Positions 41,267-49,923 of a DNA stretch of 64,000 bases are shown piece by piece. Location: NCBI GenBank assembly GCA_025454915.1, contig JALONN010000001.1, forward strand, positions 526,464 through 590,463, read 5' to 3'. The DNA is from Raineya sp. (GTDB lineage: Bacteria > Bacteroidota > Bacteroidia > Cytophagales > Thermonemataceae). How positions within the stretch are numbered: the stretch's first letter is position 1; each line of letters starts with the position of its first letter. Made by a program: the position numbers and the translations under genes. Under the pieces are notes generated by a model. That model saw only the letters and a list, made by a program, of their open reading frames with translations. It was not told where the DNA came from and did no database searches.

Positions 41267-42409
41267 ATGAAAGCTTATTATCTTCTTTTGCTTTTTTTTG
41301 TAAATATCTTGTTTACAAGTTCTTCACAAGCTACCCACATTATGGGAGGTAACTTTCAGATTAGACGTATAGACCCAACAACAAGAACCTATTGCATTCA
41401 AATATATCTCTATAGAGATAAAACAAATCTTGTTGGAAATGGGGCAACAGCTGAGTTAGCTGATGTAGTAGCTATTGATATGCGTGGAACAAAAAGTGGT
41501 AGCTGGATAGGACAAATAACAGCTCGAATGGTGAGTTTAAGGGATTTAAGTGCAGATGTACAAGTAGGTTTGTATCAGGTTAATTACACTTTTGCAAAAA
41601 GTGAAGAATGTGATGAGAGTATAACTATTTCCTTATCAGAATCTTATCTAAATAATTGTACAATGAATACTGCAAGCCCAGACCAGAAAGATTTTTATAT
41701 AGAAAGTGTTCTAAATTTTGAGGAGGTTGATGTAGTTAATAATTCTGTAACTTATCAAGAAATACCTGTGATTTATAGCAATTTAGGAGATAAAATTGTT
41801 CATACACCCATATTAGAAGATCTAGATAAAGACAGTCTTTCAGTAGCATTAGAATACGAAATGGGACAGGTTAAATACAAAGATTTACAGATATTTACAA
41901 CACCCAATGGTACTGTAAAAATTGATGAACAAAATAGATTGATTTGGGATGCTCCCAGTTCAATTGGATGCTATCATGTGGGTTTGAGAGTGGGAGAATG
42001 GAGGAAAAATGCTGAAGGAAAATATATGCAGATAGCCTCTTCAACAAGATATATACACTTCAAAATCTTCAATGGTGGTAGAACTTATCAGTCTATACCA
42101 GTGCTAAATGATGTGTGTTATCCACCTGTACAAAATGTAGGAAACACAGATTTAACACCCAAAAAGTTTGATTTGCAAATATACCCCAATCCAAGTGCTG
42201 ATAGAGTTGTTTTTACAACAACAGAGGCTGGTGAGTTGTATGTTTATAATTTAATAGGATATACACTTAAAGAAAAAATAAATATTGGAGTTTGTGGAAA
42301 AACATATATCAATGTCTGGGACTGGCAAAATGGAGTGTATATCTTTTATTTTAGAGGAAAAAAGCAAAAGAGAGAAGTATTTCAGAAATTTGTAAAAGTA
42401 GGTAGTTAG
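41267..42409 (+). CDS. Secreted T9SS cargo protein, ATHIMGG-type
   Basis: 380 residues. Signal peptide ending SSSQATHIMGG, where 'ATHIMGG' is a hallmark of a family of gliding/adhesin-type surface proteins in Bacteroidota. The middle is beta-rich (GCYHVGLRVGEWRKNAEG...). The C-terminal 79 residues (LQIYPNPSADRVVF ... VYIFYFRGKKQKREVFQKFVKVG) form the type A sorting domain of the type IX secretion system. It should cross the outer membrane by T9SS and be anchored outside or released. The function of the body is unknown. Confidence 0.8.
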   Translation: MKAYYLLLLFFVNILFTSSSQATHIMGGNFQIRRIDPTTRTYCIQIYLYRDKTNLVGNGATAELADVVAIDMRGTKSGSWIGQITARMVSLRDLSADVQVGLYQVNYTFAKSEECDESITISLSESYLNNCTMNTASPDQKDFYIESVLNFEEVDVVNNSVTYQEIPVIYSNLGDKIVHTPILEDLDKDSLSVALEYEMGQVKYKDLQIFTTPNGTVKIDEQNRLIWDAPSSIGCYHVGLRVGEWRKNAEGKYMQIASSTRYIHFKIFNGGRTYQSIPVLNDVCYPPVQNVGNTDLTPKKFDLQIYPNPSADRVVFTTTEAGELYVYNLIGYTLKEKINIGVCGKTYINVWDWQNGVYIFYFRGKKQKREVFQKFVKVGS

Positions 42410-42428
42410 TATTGATTTAAACTTTTAG

Positions 42429-44093
42429 ATGAAGATAATAGGTTTTATTTATTTGATAATCAGTATTTTACTCATAGCATTTCTTTGGAGTTTTACTCAT
42501 AAAGAGATGCTACATTTTTTATTTAGACTTTATCCGCTCCAAACAGAACAAAAAATAAAATTCCAAGAACAAATATTTACACCTCAAACATGGTCTTTAT
42601 TAAAAATATTCTTGTCTGTAATAGCTTTATTTGCCTCATTATTAGTTTTTTATATTTTAAAAAAACAAAAAACTATCAACCTTTTTCTACAAAAAATCAA
42701 ACAAGAAGTAACAACACTTATTCAAAATTTTAAGCTACCTTTCCTTAAACTAAACAGCATTCAGAAAAGAAACGTAGTTCTTTTATTTTGTATTATCCTG
42801 ATTTTCAATATTTATAAACTTTACACAAGTATTTTACACATTGATGAAGCCTTTAGTTATGTTCATTTCTCTTCAAAAGGCTTCTTTGTTTCGGCATTGT
42901 ATTACCCAAATCCTAATAATCATATCTTTTTCAATGAGCTTGTAAGTTTTTGGGAGATTTTTTGGCAGTCAAAATTTTGGGCTGTTAAAACTCCTTCATT
43001 CATAGCTTTTTGTCTCATTCAGGTGTTTTTGTTTCGGTATTTATTAGTTCGTTTCGGATTTGATTTGGCTGTTTTGGGTGTAATTTTCTTTAGTTTTCTG
43101 TCGCCTGTTCAGGGTTATGGTATGAGTGGCAGGGGGTATTTACTCCAAATGGTATTCTATTTTGTTTGTTTGTGGAGTTTAGAGAGAGGTTTGAAAAATA
43201 CAATAGAGAAAATGATATTTATAACAGCCTCCATACTAGGTTTTTATACAATTCCAACATTCTTGTATGTATTTGTAGGGATGAGTGTTGTATTATGGAG
43301 AATGCAAGGTTTTAAAACGACTTTTGGACTCTCAAGTATTATTTTGGGCATTACTTTTTTTCTGTATTTGCCTGTATATGTGCTGAATGGAAAAGGAAAC
43401 TTGCTTTCAGAAAGTTGGCAACAAGAAGCTCAAAAACAGTTCGAAGAAGGTTTGGAAGCATATTGGCTCGATTTTGCAGATTTTTGGATAGGTATTGAAA
43501 ATACTTATAGCATATTTTACAGTTTTCTTTTTTTATGTCTGATAATCAGTCTGTTCAAATGGAGAGAAATTCGAAATAGAGGTTTAGAGATACAATTAGT
43601 GATTGTAGTAAATGCCATTCTACTGATGCTGTTTCAGCAACGCCTGCTTCCTGTACGAATTTGGATGGGCTTTAATTTCTTGTGGGTAATCTGGTTACTG
43701 AGTGTATTGCAGGTTTTTCGTCCATTTTGGCAAAAAATATTTTTAGGAATGCTGATAACTTTGCAAATTGCAGCCCAAATTTATCAGAAAAGAGAACAGA
43801 ATCATGTTTGGGCAGCTTACAAAAGCTTTGAAGAAAGCTATCCAACGTTACCTTTCCAAACTCATGAAAAGGTGTTTTCTAATGATTTGGTATATCAGAA
43901 TTTGTTATCTTTTTACAATATACAAGATAACAAAAAATTAGTGGTAGATTACAGCCTGAAAGACAAAAGCTACGACTGGCTGATTTTGGATAAAACTTTA
44001 AAAATAGATATATTACTATCTGACTATGAGATATTTAAAGAAAATGCTTATGTGAAGATATGGAGAAGAAAAGGTGAAAAATATGATAAATAA
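42429..44093 (+). CDS. Polytopic GT-C family glycosyltransferase-like protein
   Basis: 554 residues with about 12 membrane helices. The periplasmic loop between helices has the Asp-Glu pair of GT39/GT83-like GT-C enzymes (SILHIDEAFSYVHF, Asp139/Glu140) and a YYPNPNNHIFF stretch (159-168). This supports a polyprenol-sugar-dependent transferase working on the periplasmic side. The first 100 residues contain two extra helices and a basic loop. It follows the T9SS cargo by 19 bp, so it might glycosylate secreted proteins, but this is inference. Confidence 0.65.
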   Translation: MKIIGFIYLIISILLIAFLWSFTHKEMLHFLFRLYPLQTEQKIKFQEQIFTPQTWSLLKIFLSVIALFASLLVFYILKKQKTINLFLQKIKQEVTTLIQNFKLPFLKLNSIQKRNVVLLFCIILIFNIYKLYTSILHIDEAFSYVHFSSKGFFVSALYYPNPNNHIFFNELVSFWEIFWQSKFWAVKTPSFIAFCLIQVFLFRYLLVRFGFDLAVLGVIFFSFLSPVQGYGMSGRGYLLQMVFYFVCLWSLERGLKNTIEKMIFITASILGFYTIPTFLYVFVGMSVVLWRMQGFKTTFGLSSIILGITFFLYLPVYVLNGKGNLLSESWQQEAQKQFEEGLEAYWLDFADFWIGIENTYSIFYSFLFLCLIISLFKWREIRNRGLEIQLVIVVNAILLMLFQQRLLPVRIWMGFNFLWVIWLLSVLQVFRPFWQKIFLGMLITLQIAAQIYQKREQNHVWAAYKSFEESYPTLPFQTHEKVFSNDLVYQNLLSFYNIQDNKKLVVDYSLKDKSYDWLILDKTLKIDILLSDYEIFKENAYVKIWRRKGEKYDK

Positions 44094-44180
44094 TAAGTTT
44101 ATTTTAAAACTAGAAAATTAGTAAGTTTGAAATCAAATATTTAGCATTAAAAAATTAAACATTTAGAATTTATATATTTT

Positions 44181-44819
44181 ATGGACAATCCTGTAATTAT
44201 ATTTGGAGCGAAAAATTTAGGAACTGTGGCTTTGGAAATCTTTCATAGCCATAAAATAGACGTATATTGTTTTTTAGACGATGATACCAATCTGCATGGT
44301 AAGGAGGTTAGTGGAATAACAGTCTTAGGCAGTACAGATGATGATGGTTTTTTAAAACTGATTGGTAAAAAAATAGAAGCTTTTATCGCCACAGATGATA
44401 ACAAACTTCGTAAAAAGCTGGTGGAAATGCTCAACGAACGCAGAAAAGTAATGCCCACCAATGCTACACACAAAGAGGCATTTCTTTCAAGCAATCTGGA
44501 AATGGGACATGGAAACCTCATTGATGCCAAAGCCATTTTAAACTCAGGTGTAAAAATCGGGCATCATAACATTATTCGTTCAGGAGCTATTTTAGATTAC
44601 AATGTAAAAATTGACGACTTTGTACAAATCGGGGCAGGAGCAATTATTGGAGATAATGTAGAAATTGAGGAAGGAGCATTTATTGGAGCAGGAGCAACCA
44701 TTGTTTCGGGTGTGAAAATTGGTAAAAATGCTCGTGTGGGTGCAGGTTCGGTGGTAATTGGCAGTGTCGCTAAAAACGAAACAGTATTTGGCAATCCAGC
44801 CCAAAAGGTAAAGGCATAA
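44181..44819 (+). CDS. NeuD/PglD-like sugar O/N-acyltransferase
   Basis: 212 residues. An N-terminal Rossmann-like pocket (PVIIFGAKNLGTVALEIF) is followed by left-handed beta-helix hexapeptide repeats (GAGAIIGDNVEIEEGAFIGA, GATIVSGVKIGKNARVGAGS), the layout of PglD/NeuD sialic-acid or amino-sugar acyltransferases. Such enzymes modify nucleotide sugars for surface glycans in the cytoplasm. It is 87 bp after the GT-C gene and may belong to the same surface-glycan locus. The acceptor sugar is not known. Confidence 0.8.
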   Translation: MDNPVIIFGAKNLGTVALEIFHSHKIDVYCFLDDDTNLHGKEVSGITVLGSTDDDGFLKLIGKKIEAFIATDDNKLRKKLVEMLNERRKVMPTNATHKEAFLSSNLEMGHGNLIDAKAILNSGVKIGHHNIIRSGAILDYNVKIDDFVQIGAGAIIGDNVEIEEGAFIGAGATIVSGVKIGKNARVGAGSVVIGSVAKNETVFGNPAQKVKA

Positions 44820-44829
44820 GGATACTATT

Positions 44830-45318
44830 ATGAGAAAGGTATTTTTCTTTTTTTCAATCATGCTTGGTATATTATTTCATAATAGCCAAGCTCAATCTCC
44901 TAAGATGTTTAAAATACAGATAAACCATGTCGAAAAATCGAAGGATAGCCATACCATTACAGAAACATGGAATCTGAAAGATGGAACGCTTTATTATCAG
45001 AAGCTTGGAACGGGCAGAATGGGAGGTATGAAAGAAAAATTAGAGAAAAAACTCACTCAGGAGCAAACCAACCAAATCTATGAATTAATTTCCAAAGGAG
45101 ATTTGTATCAGAATATACCATCACCCAAATATACAGAATTTCAAACTCCCTACAATGCTTTAAAGGTACATGCAACTTTTTATAAAAGCCATCCAAGAAC
45201 TTTAGAAATTTTTGATATTCAGCTTTATAATCTCTATGAAGAAATGGAAAAAAATGAAGTTTATAAAAATATATATTCAGTGGTAATGCTCCTAAATAAA
45301 ATACTCAGAGATAAATAG
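44830..45318 (+). CDS. Small secreted protein, unknown function
   Basis: 162 residues. Signal peptide MRKVFFFFSIMLGILFHNSQ ending ..AQ. The rest is mixed alpha/beta, with basic patches (KMFKIQINHVEKSKD, GMKEKLEKKLTQEQT). No known domain. Its ATG comes 10 bp after the acyltransferase stop, so it is probably cotranscribed. Confidence 0.6.
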   Translation: MRKVFFFFSIMLGILFHNSQAQSPKMFKIQINHVEKSKDSHTITETWNLKDGTLYYQKLGTGRMGGMKEKLEKKLTQEQTNQIYELISKGDLYQNIPSPKYTEFQTPYNALKVHATFYKSHPRTLEIFDIQLYNLYEEMEKNEVYKNIYSVVMLLNKILRDK

Positions 45319-45416
45319 ATAACATTGAGATATAAGAGTCAGAAAGTATTTTCTGTATTCACTTGATTTCTCTGTTTTTTTGAGTATTTTTCAATAGTCA
45401 TTATTCAAATCAATGG

Positions 45417-46307
45417 ATGTATAAGATTATCCAAAATAATCCCATATTTAAAAATATATATCTAACGGCTACTTTGGGTGTTGCATCCTCCGTAATGGGA
45501 ATGATTATGCTCAATACACCTGGTTTTGAAGAAAGCCATAGCGATTTAAGAGAGATATGCTTATTAATATGTCTTTTTTATATCTCAAATCCTTTATATG
45601 TAATTCCTTTATGTTTGTTTACACTTATATGTTTGCCATCTGGAAATCTAATGATAGCAGTATTTGCTACACATCTAATACCTTTATTTATTTTATGGTA
45701 TGTATATAAATGGATAGAAAGAAAGCAAATGTCAAATATTCAACTTGGTTTAACATGGTGCTTGATAACAGTCATTTATTACATATTATTTTTATATCCA
45801 ATTCTGATTGTTGTTTATGATTGGATAGACCTAAGAACTAACGCAAATTTTATCAAATTATACAATTCTCTGTTTGTAGAAGGGGCATTTGAAATGATTA
45901 CAACAGCTTTGATAACATCGTTATATTTAATTCAAATGAGAATTCGAAGACATCTTGAGCTTACAAATAAAAACCTTGAAGAGTTGGTACACCAAAGAAC
46001 ACAGGAACTATCCAATGCCAATAATGAATTATTAACCATGAATGAAAACTTGGAGCAACTAGTACAAGAACGCACAAGAAAAATTGACGCCCAACTGAAT
46101 CAGATATTAAAATATGCTCACATGAACTCTCACGAAGTTCGTGGTCCTTTAGCAAGAATGTTAGGATTGATGAATTTAATCAAAATGGAAACAAATCTTG
46201 CTGTAAAAGAAGATTTGTTTCAAAAATTAGATGTTGCTGCTATGGAGTTAGATACCATTATACGAAAAATGAATCGTCTACTAGAGCAGGAGATGAATAT
46301 AGATTGA
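45417..46307 (+). CDS. Membrane protein with coiled coil and lone phosphoacceptor (DHp-like) helix
   Basis: 296 residues. Five or so membrane helices (about 14-33, 46-67, 70-97, 108-134, 155-173) are followed by a repeated coiled coil (NLEELVHQRTQEL then NLEQLVQERTRKI) and a helix whose MNSHEVRGPLARMLGL (His239) looks like the H-box of sensor histidine kinases. The protein ends 57 residues later and has no N, G1 or G2 boxes, so no ATPase domain. Such proteins may be phosphorylated by a separate kinase or be degenerate. No kinase partner sits next to it; the nearest is at 54295. Confidence 0.7.
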   Translation: MYKIIQNNPIFKNIYLTATLGVASSVMGMIMLNTPGFEESHSDLREICLLICLFYISNPLYVIPLCLFTLICLPSGNLMIAVFATHLIPLFILWYVYKWIERKQMSNIQLGLTWCLITVIYYILFLYPILIVVYDWIDLRTNANFIKLYNSLFVEGAFEMITTALITSLYLIQMRIRRHLELTNKNLEELVHQRTQELSNANNELLTMNENLEQLVQERTRKIDAQLNQILKYAHMNSHEVRGPLARMLGLMNLIKMETNLAVKEDLFQKLDVAAMELDTIIRKMNRLLEQEMNID

Positions 46308-46313
46308 AAGTAG

Positions 46314-47360
46314 TTATTTTGCCATTTGTATCCAGCCACAATAATAAGGACTTATCTTGCTTTCTCTATCCATACCGTGTTCTAAGCTGTTTTTTGTAGG
46401 TTTAGAATTGGGTAAAAATGCTACAAAAGCCCAGCCTTTTTCTTTTGCCATGATAAGGGCTTTGCTATCTTTAGGAAAAACACCTACTTGGTTGCCAACA
46501 ATAGTTTTGGTCATTTCGGCACTTATCATGGCTGAGTGTCCTGCCATACCTGTATCTTTGATGAGTGGGTGGGTTCTGAGAATGGTATTCGACTTGGCTG
46601 TAAACGACTCAAATTTAGGTAAGAATTTTACAGGTTTCTTGGTTTGGGAGGCATAATATTGTTTCAAAAAATCTTTGAATACCCAGTTATTATCTTTTTT
46701 CTCTAAAACTACACTGAAAAGAATTTCTGTTTCTGTAGGTTCAATAAGAGTAATAAGGTATCGAATAACAATCTGATTTTCTGTCTTTTCAAGTCCTTCA
46801 AAACTGCCAGAATAATCAAAAACAGACTGCCATTTGTTATCTTTTTTTGCAAATACTTCGTATCCAATACTGGGACCGAAGTGTACTTGAGGAATACAAA
46901 TAATATCTGGCGTCTGATTCTGGTCAAAATCTAATACCATTGCCTTTTCATTAAAACCTGTATGCTGATAAATATTTTCATCACTCATAATTTTGTTTGT
47001 GATGTAAGAACTTTCACCTTCTCCCATTTCTTTTTTTACTTTTGCTGCCCATGCTTCTTTTTCTGTTTTGGATGTAACCACACCAAGGGCATCTGCCAGA
47101 TGCTTATAATTGTGCCATCCTGTATAAGCAGGATTGATGTTTGCACAAATTTGTGTTTTAAACTCATTTACAAGAGCTTCATTCTCAGATGCAGAGAGTT
47201 TAGCTTTATACTTCCCTAAAAATTTTTCAATATTGGTGTAATCGTGATTCGTAGTATCGGCAAAGTGAAAAGTACAAAAGCCAAGAGGTACAGAATTTTG
47301 TGCATAACCAATACTTTGCACAAATATCCAAATCATGAATAATAGTGTTCTTTTTTTCAT
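46314..47360 (-). CDS. Secreted protein with SH3-like C-terminus, paralogue of the gene at 47405
   Basis: 348 residues. Signal peptide (MKKRTLLFMIWIFVQSIGYA). An FG-GAP-like calcium-type segment (AMVLDFDQNQTPDIICIP) and a C-terminal SH3-like stretch (GNQVGVFPKDSKALIMAKEK) can be seen. It is about half identical to the next gene upstream over its whole length, so the two are tandem duplicates. Probably periplasmic or surface; no enzymatic motif. It converges on the DHp-like gene with a 6-bp gap. Confidence 0.65.
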   Translation of the reverse strand: MKKRTLLFMIWIFVQSIGYAQNSVPLGFCTFHFADTTNHDYTNIEKFLGKYKAKLSASENEALVNEFKTQICANINPAYTGWHNYKHLADALGVVTSKTEKEAWAAKVKKEMGEGESSYITNKIMSDENIYQHTGFNEKAMVLDFDQNQTPDIICIPQVHFGPSIGYEVFAKKDNKWQSVFDYSGSFEGLEKTENQIVIRYLITLIEPTETEILFSVVLEKKDNNWVFKDFLKQYYASQTKKPVKFLPKFESFTAKSNTILRTHPLIKDTGMAGHSAMISAEMTKTIVGNQVGVFPKDSKALIMAKEKGWAFVAFLPNSKPTKNSLEHGMDRESKISPYYCGWIQMAK

Positions 47361-47404
47361 GGAATGATGGTTTTTAATCTAGTATAACATAAAAAAATAA
47401 AGTA

Positions 47405-48433
47405 TTACTTTGTTAATTGTATCCAACCACAATAATAGGGCTTTTTTTCACTGTTATTATCTGTTTCATATTCAAAACTAATTTTTTCAGGATTAGAATT
47501 GGGCAAAAATGCTACAAAAGCCCAATTGTTTTCCTTAGCCATTATAAGAGCTTTGCTACCTTTTGGAAATATACCTACTTGGTTGCCTGTAAGCGTTGGG
47601 GTTGAAAGTTGATTTTCAACTAAACCCATCTTTTTTAGATGAGGGTGTGTTCTCAGAATTGTACTTGATTGAGCTATGATTAATTCAAATTGATTCAAAA
47701 GTTTAAATGGTTTTTGAGTTTGATAAGCATAACATTGTTTTAAAAAGTCTTTGAATACCCAATCATTGTTTTTTCTTTCTAAAACTATACTTAAAAATAT
47801 TTGAGCATTTGAGTTGATATCGTGTACCAAATATCGAATAACAATTTGATTTTCTGTCTTTTCAAGTCCTTCAAAACTGCCAGAATAATCAGCAATAGAT
47901 TGCCAACGACCATCTTTTTTTGCATAAATCTCATAACCACTGGCTGGACCAAAATGGTCTTGTGGAATACAAATCACATCAGCATCTTGGTTTTGGTCAA
48001 AATCTACGACCATTGGTTTTTCAAAAAATTGATATGTACGTGTATTGTTCACGCTTATTTCGTCAGAGTAATAAAAAACTGTATCATTACTTTCCTTTCT
48101 AAATTTTTCATCCCATATTTCTATTTCTTTCTGAGATATCCAAATTCCCCATAAATCAAGTAGTTGTTTGTAATTACGCCAGCCCATATTTGTAGGAGAG
48201 GTGTTCCAACAAGCCTGATTTTTAAATTCTTTGACAAGAGTTTTTTTTTGAAAATGAGTGAGTTTGGCTTCGTATTTACCTAAAAATCTTTTGATATTGT
48301 TATAGTCATGATAAATGGTATCGGGATAAATAACAGTGGAATGCTTGCAAAACCCAAGAGGTACAGTTGTTTGTGTATAGCCAATGCTATACACAAACAA
48401 CCATATTATCCAAAATAGGTTTCTTTTATGCAT
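47405..48433 (-). CDS. Secreted protein with SH3-like C-terminus, paralogue of the gene at 46314
   Basis: 342 residues. Signal peptide (MHKRNLFWIIWLFVYSIGYT), the same FG-GAP-like segment (MVVDFDQNQDADVICIP) and the same C-terminus (GNQVGIFPKGSKALIMAKEN, then YYCGWIQLTK). The copy has diverged more in residues 20-110. Located between its paralogue and a LysM-like gene, all read in one direction with 22-44 bp gaps, so the three may form one unit. The function is unknown. Confidence 0.65.
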   Translation of the reverse strand: MHKRNLFWIIWLFVYSIGYTQTTVPLGFCKHSTVIYPDTIYHDYNNIKRFLGKYEAKLTHFQKKTLVKEFKNQACWNTSPTNMGWRNYKQLLDLWGIWISQKEIEIWDEKFRKESNDTVFYYSDEISVNNTRTYQFFEKPMVVDFDQNQDADVICIPQDHFGPASGYEIYAKKDGRWQSIADYSGSFEGLEKTENQIVIRYLVHDINSNAQIFLSIVLERKNNDWVFKDFLKQCYAYQTQKPFKLLNQFELIIAQSSTILRTHPHLKKMGLVENQLSTPTLTGNQVGIFPKGSKALIMAKENNWAFVAFLPNSNPEKISFEYETDNNSEKKPYYCGWIQLTK

Positions 48434-48455
48434 AGAAATAATACATTATTCTTTC

Positions 48456-49145
48456 TTACCTAAAAAAGCAGGGTAATAAGATAATATCACCTTCTTTGGG
48501 TTCATTGCTAATATTTTGATTAAACATGTGTATATCTACCCCTATTTGATGTTTATAATTGTAATTAAAATCATATAGCATATACCACCAAGTAATATTT
48601 TCTCTTTTAGCAACAGTTTTTAAGGTTTCTCCTTTTTTAAGCTGATAAGTAGAATATCTTTTTTCACAACCATGTTCTTTTCTGTAATCCTGAAAAAAAG
48701 TTATTATCTTACTGATGACAGGATCTTTTACAGATGAACTATCAAGAACAATATTAATGTTACCAGGTCTGTTATCGAATTCAAAACAAATAATCTTTTT
48801 TTCTGATGCCTGAATTTTCCAATCAATGGTACCGTATTTCAGACCTAATTTTGAAATTGTCTCACGAGTAACTTCTTTATTTAAAAAAGAAACAAAGTCC
48901 TTGTATTTAACTAAAGGCTCATAATAACGGTCTTTTGTAGTAAAAATATGCTCATATCCCCAATATAAATGATTGTTATTGTCAAAATCAGCAACTATCG
49001 ATTCTTTGACTATGGTTCTATCTTCAAAACAATCTATATAATCTAAAGAGATACTCTTAGGATAGATGTGATAACTTTGTCCATGAACCTGAGCAATAAA
49101 AGTGATAGATAGCAAAAAACTAATCAGGTATTTTGCACTCTTCAT
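48456..49145 (-). CDS. Secreted LysM-like domain protein
   Basis: 229 residues. Signal peptide (MKSAKYLISFLLSITFIAQV), a middle region with the acidic 'VADFDNNNHLYWG' that recalls the FG-GAP segment of the two genes downstream, and a C-terminal LysM-like domain (YQLKKGETLKTVAKRENIT ... GDIILLP). LysM binds peptidoglycan, so the protein is probably tethered to the wall. It likely starts a transcript with the tandem paralogues. The LysM match is convincing in the first and last strands and weaker in the middle. Confidence 0.6.
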   Translation of the reverse strand: MKSAKYLISFLLSITFIAQVHGQSYHIYPKSISLDYIDCFEDRTIVKESIVADFDNNNHLYWGYEHIFTTKDRYYEPLVKYKDFVSFLNKEVTRETISKLGLKYGTIDWKIQASEKKIICFEFDNRPGNINIVLDSSSVKDPVISKIITFFQDYRKEHGCEKRYSTYQLKKGETLKTVAKRENITWWYMLYDFNYNYKHQIGVDIHMFNQNISNEPKEGDIILLPCFFR

Positions 49146-49149
49146 AGTT

Positions 49150-49782
49150 TTACGAAGCCTTATTTTTATTAAACCAATCTTCTACCGAAATACCTTTTTG
49201 TTCGTGTTTTACTTTTTCACCAATTTTCTTTTTGGCTTCTTTGATGGATTTACTAACCAAGTTATGCGAAATACTTTCAGACTCTTTAATACCCATTTTT
49301 TTAAGAAGTTCCAAAATTCTTTCCCCTCCAAACATTTTTAAAATAGGGTCATCAAAATCAATATAGCCATAGGCTTTGGTTTTAAGGCTGATTTCTCCCA
49401 ATTTGAAAAGAATCTCATCTTCATTTTGGTTGAGAGGATAATGTTCAGCAAGCATCACGACAAGCTCTTTACTTGCAAATAAATTCTTGATTTTTTCAGC
49501 ATGTTGATGAAAAGCACTCTCAGAAAGAATATGAATTTGTTTATTGTCTTTCAAATCCTCAGCAGTATTGACAAATACATAGGGTTTTTGCCCAAGTTTA
49601 AATACTTCTTGCAGCGTATTTTCAGTACGTTCAAAGAAATAAACAACTAATACAGGTTTGGTTTCTACTTGTATTTGAGCATCTTGTAACAAGCCTGTTA
49701 AACGAGCAGAAGTGTTCATCCAAACTTTGTCTTCTAATTTTATAAGAGGAACAGAGGGTTTTTTACTAAAAAATGAGAACAT
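49150..49782 (-). CDS. Conserved cytoplasmic protein of unknown function
   Basis: 210 residues, no signal peptide, mixed alpha/beta: VLVVYFFERTENTLQEVF, then ELVVMLAEHYPLNQNEDEI, and a basic C-terminus. The first residues (MFSFFSKKPS) recall small accessory proteins but no named family is recognised. The gene lies 4 bp upstream of the LysM-like gene, so may share its transcript, though the functions look unrelated. A TAAATTTG box (49824-49817, minus strand) lies 35 bp upstream with no good -33 partner. Confidence 0.6.
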   Translation of the reverse strand: MFSFFSKKPSVPLIKLEDKVWMNTSARLTGLLQDAQIQVETKPVLVVYFFERTENTLQEVFKLGQKPYVFVNTAEDLKDNKQIHILSESAFHQHAEKIKNLFASKELVVMLAEHYPLNQNEDEILFKLGEISLKTKAYGYIDFDDPILKMFGGERILELLKKMGIKESESISHNLVSKSIKEAKKKIGEKVKHEQKGISVEDWFNKNKAS

Positions 49783-49868
49783 ATAATGTAGAGAATAGTT
49801 TAAAATTCATAATAATCAAATTTATCAAAAAAAACGCCAAAACCATAAAATAAGCCAAGAAAAAAGTA

Positions 49869-49898
49869 TTGTAGGTTGGTGGTTTTTTGCTAAATTGC
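49869..49898 (+). promoter_or_regulatory. Probable promoter of uvrA
   Basis: TTG (49869-49871), 19 bases, TAAATTGC (49891-49898), a near match to TAnnTTTG. No LexA-type palindrome is evident between this and the ATG at 49924. Confidence 0.4.
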
Positions 49899-49923
49899 GT
49901 TTTTATAGCTTTTTAAGCGTTTT

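Noticed and set aside
44592..44861. 89-codon open frame on the minus strand opposite the NeuD/PglD-like gene
   Set aside because: Entirely antisense to a clear hexapeptide-repeat gene; its Ser/Cys/Phe-rich translation is a shadow of that gene.
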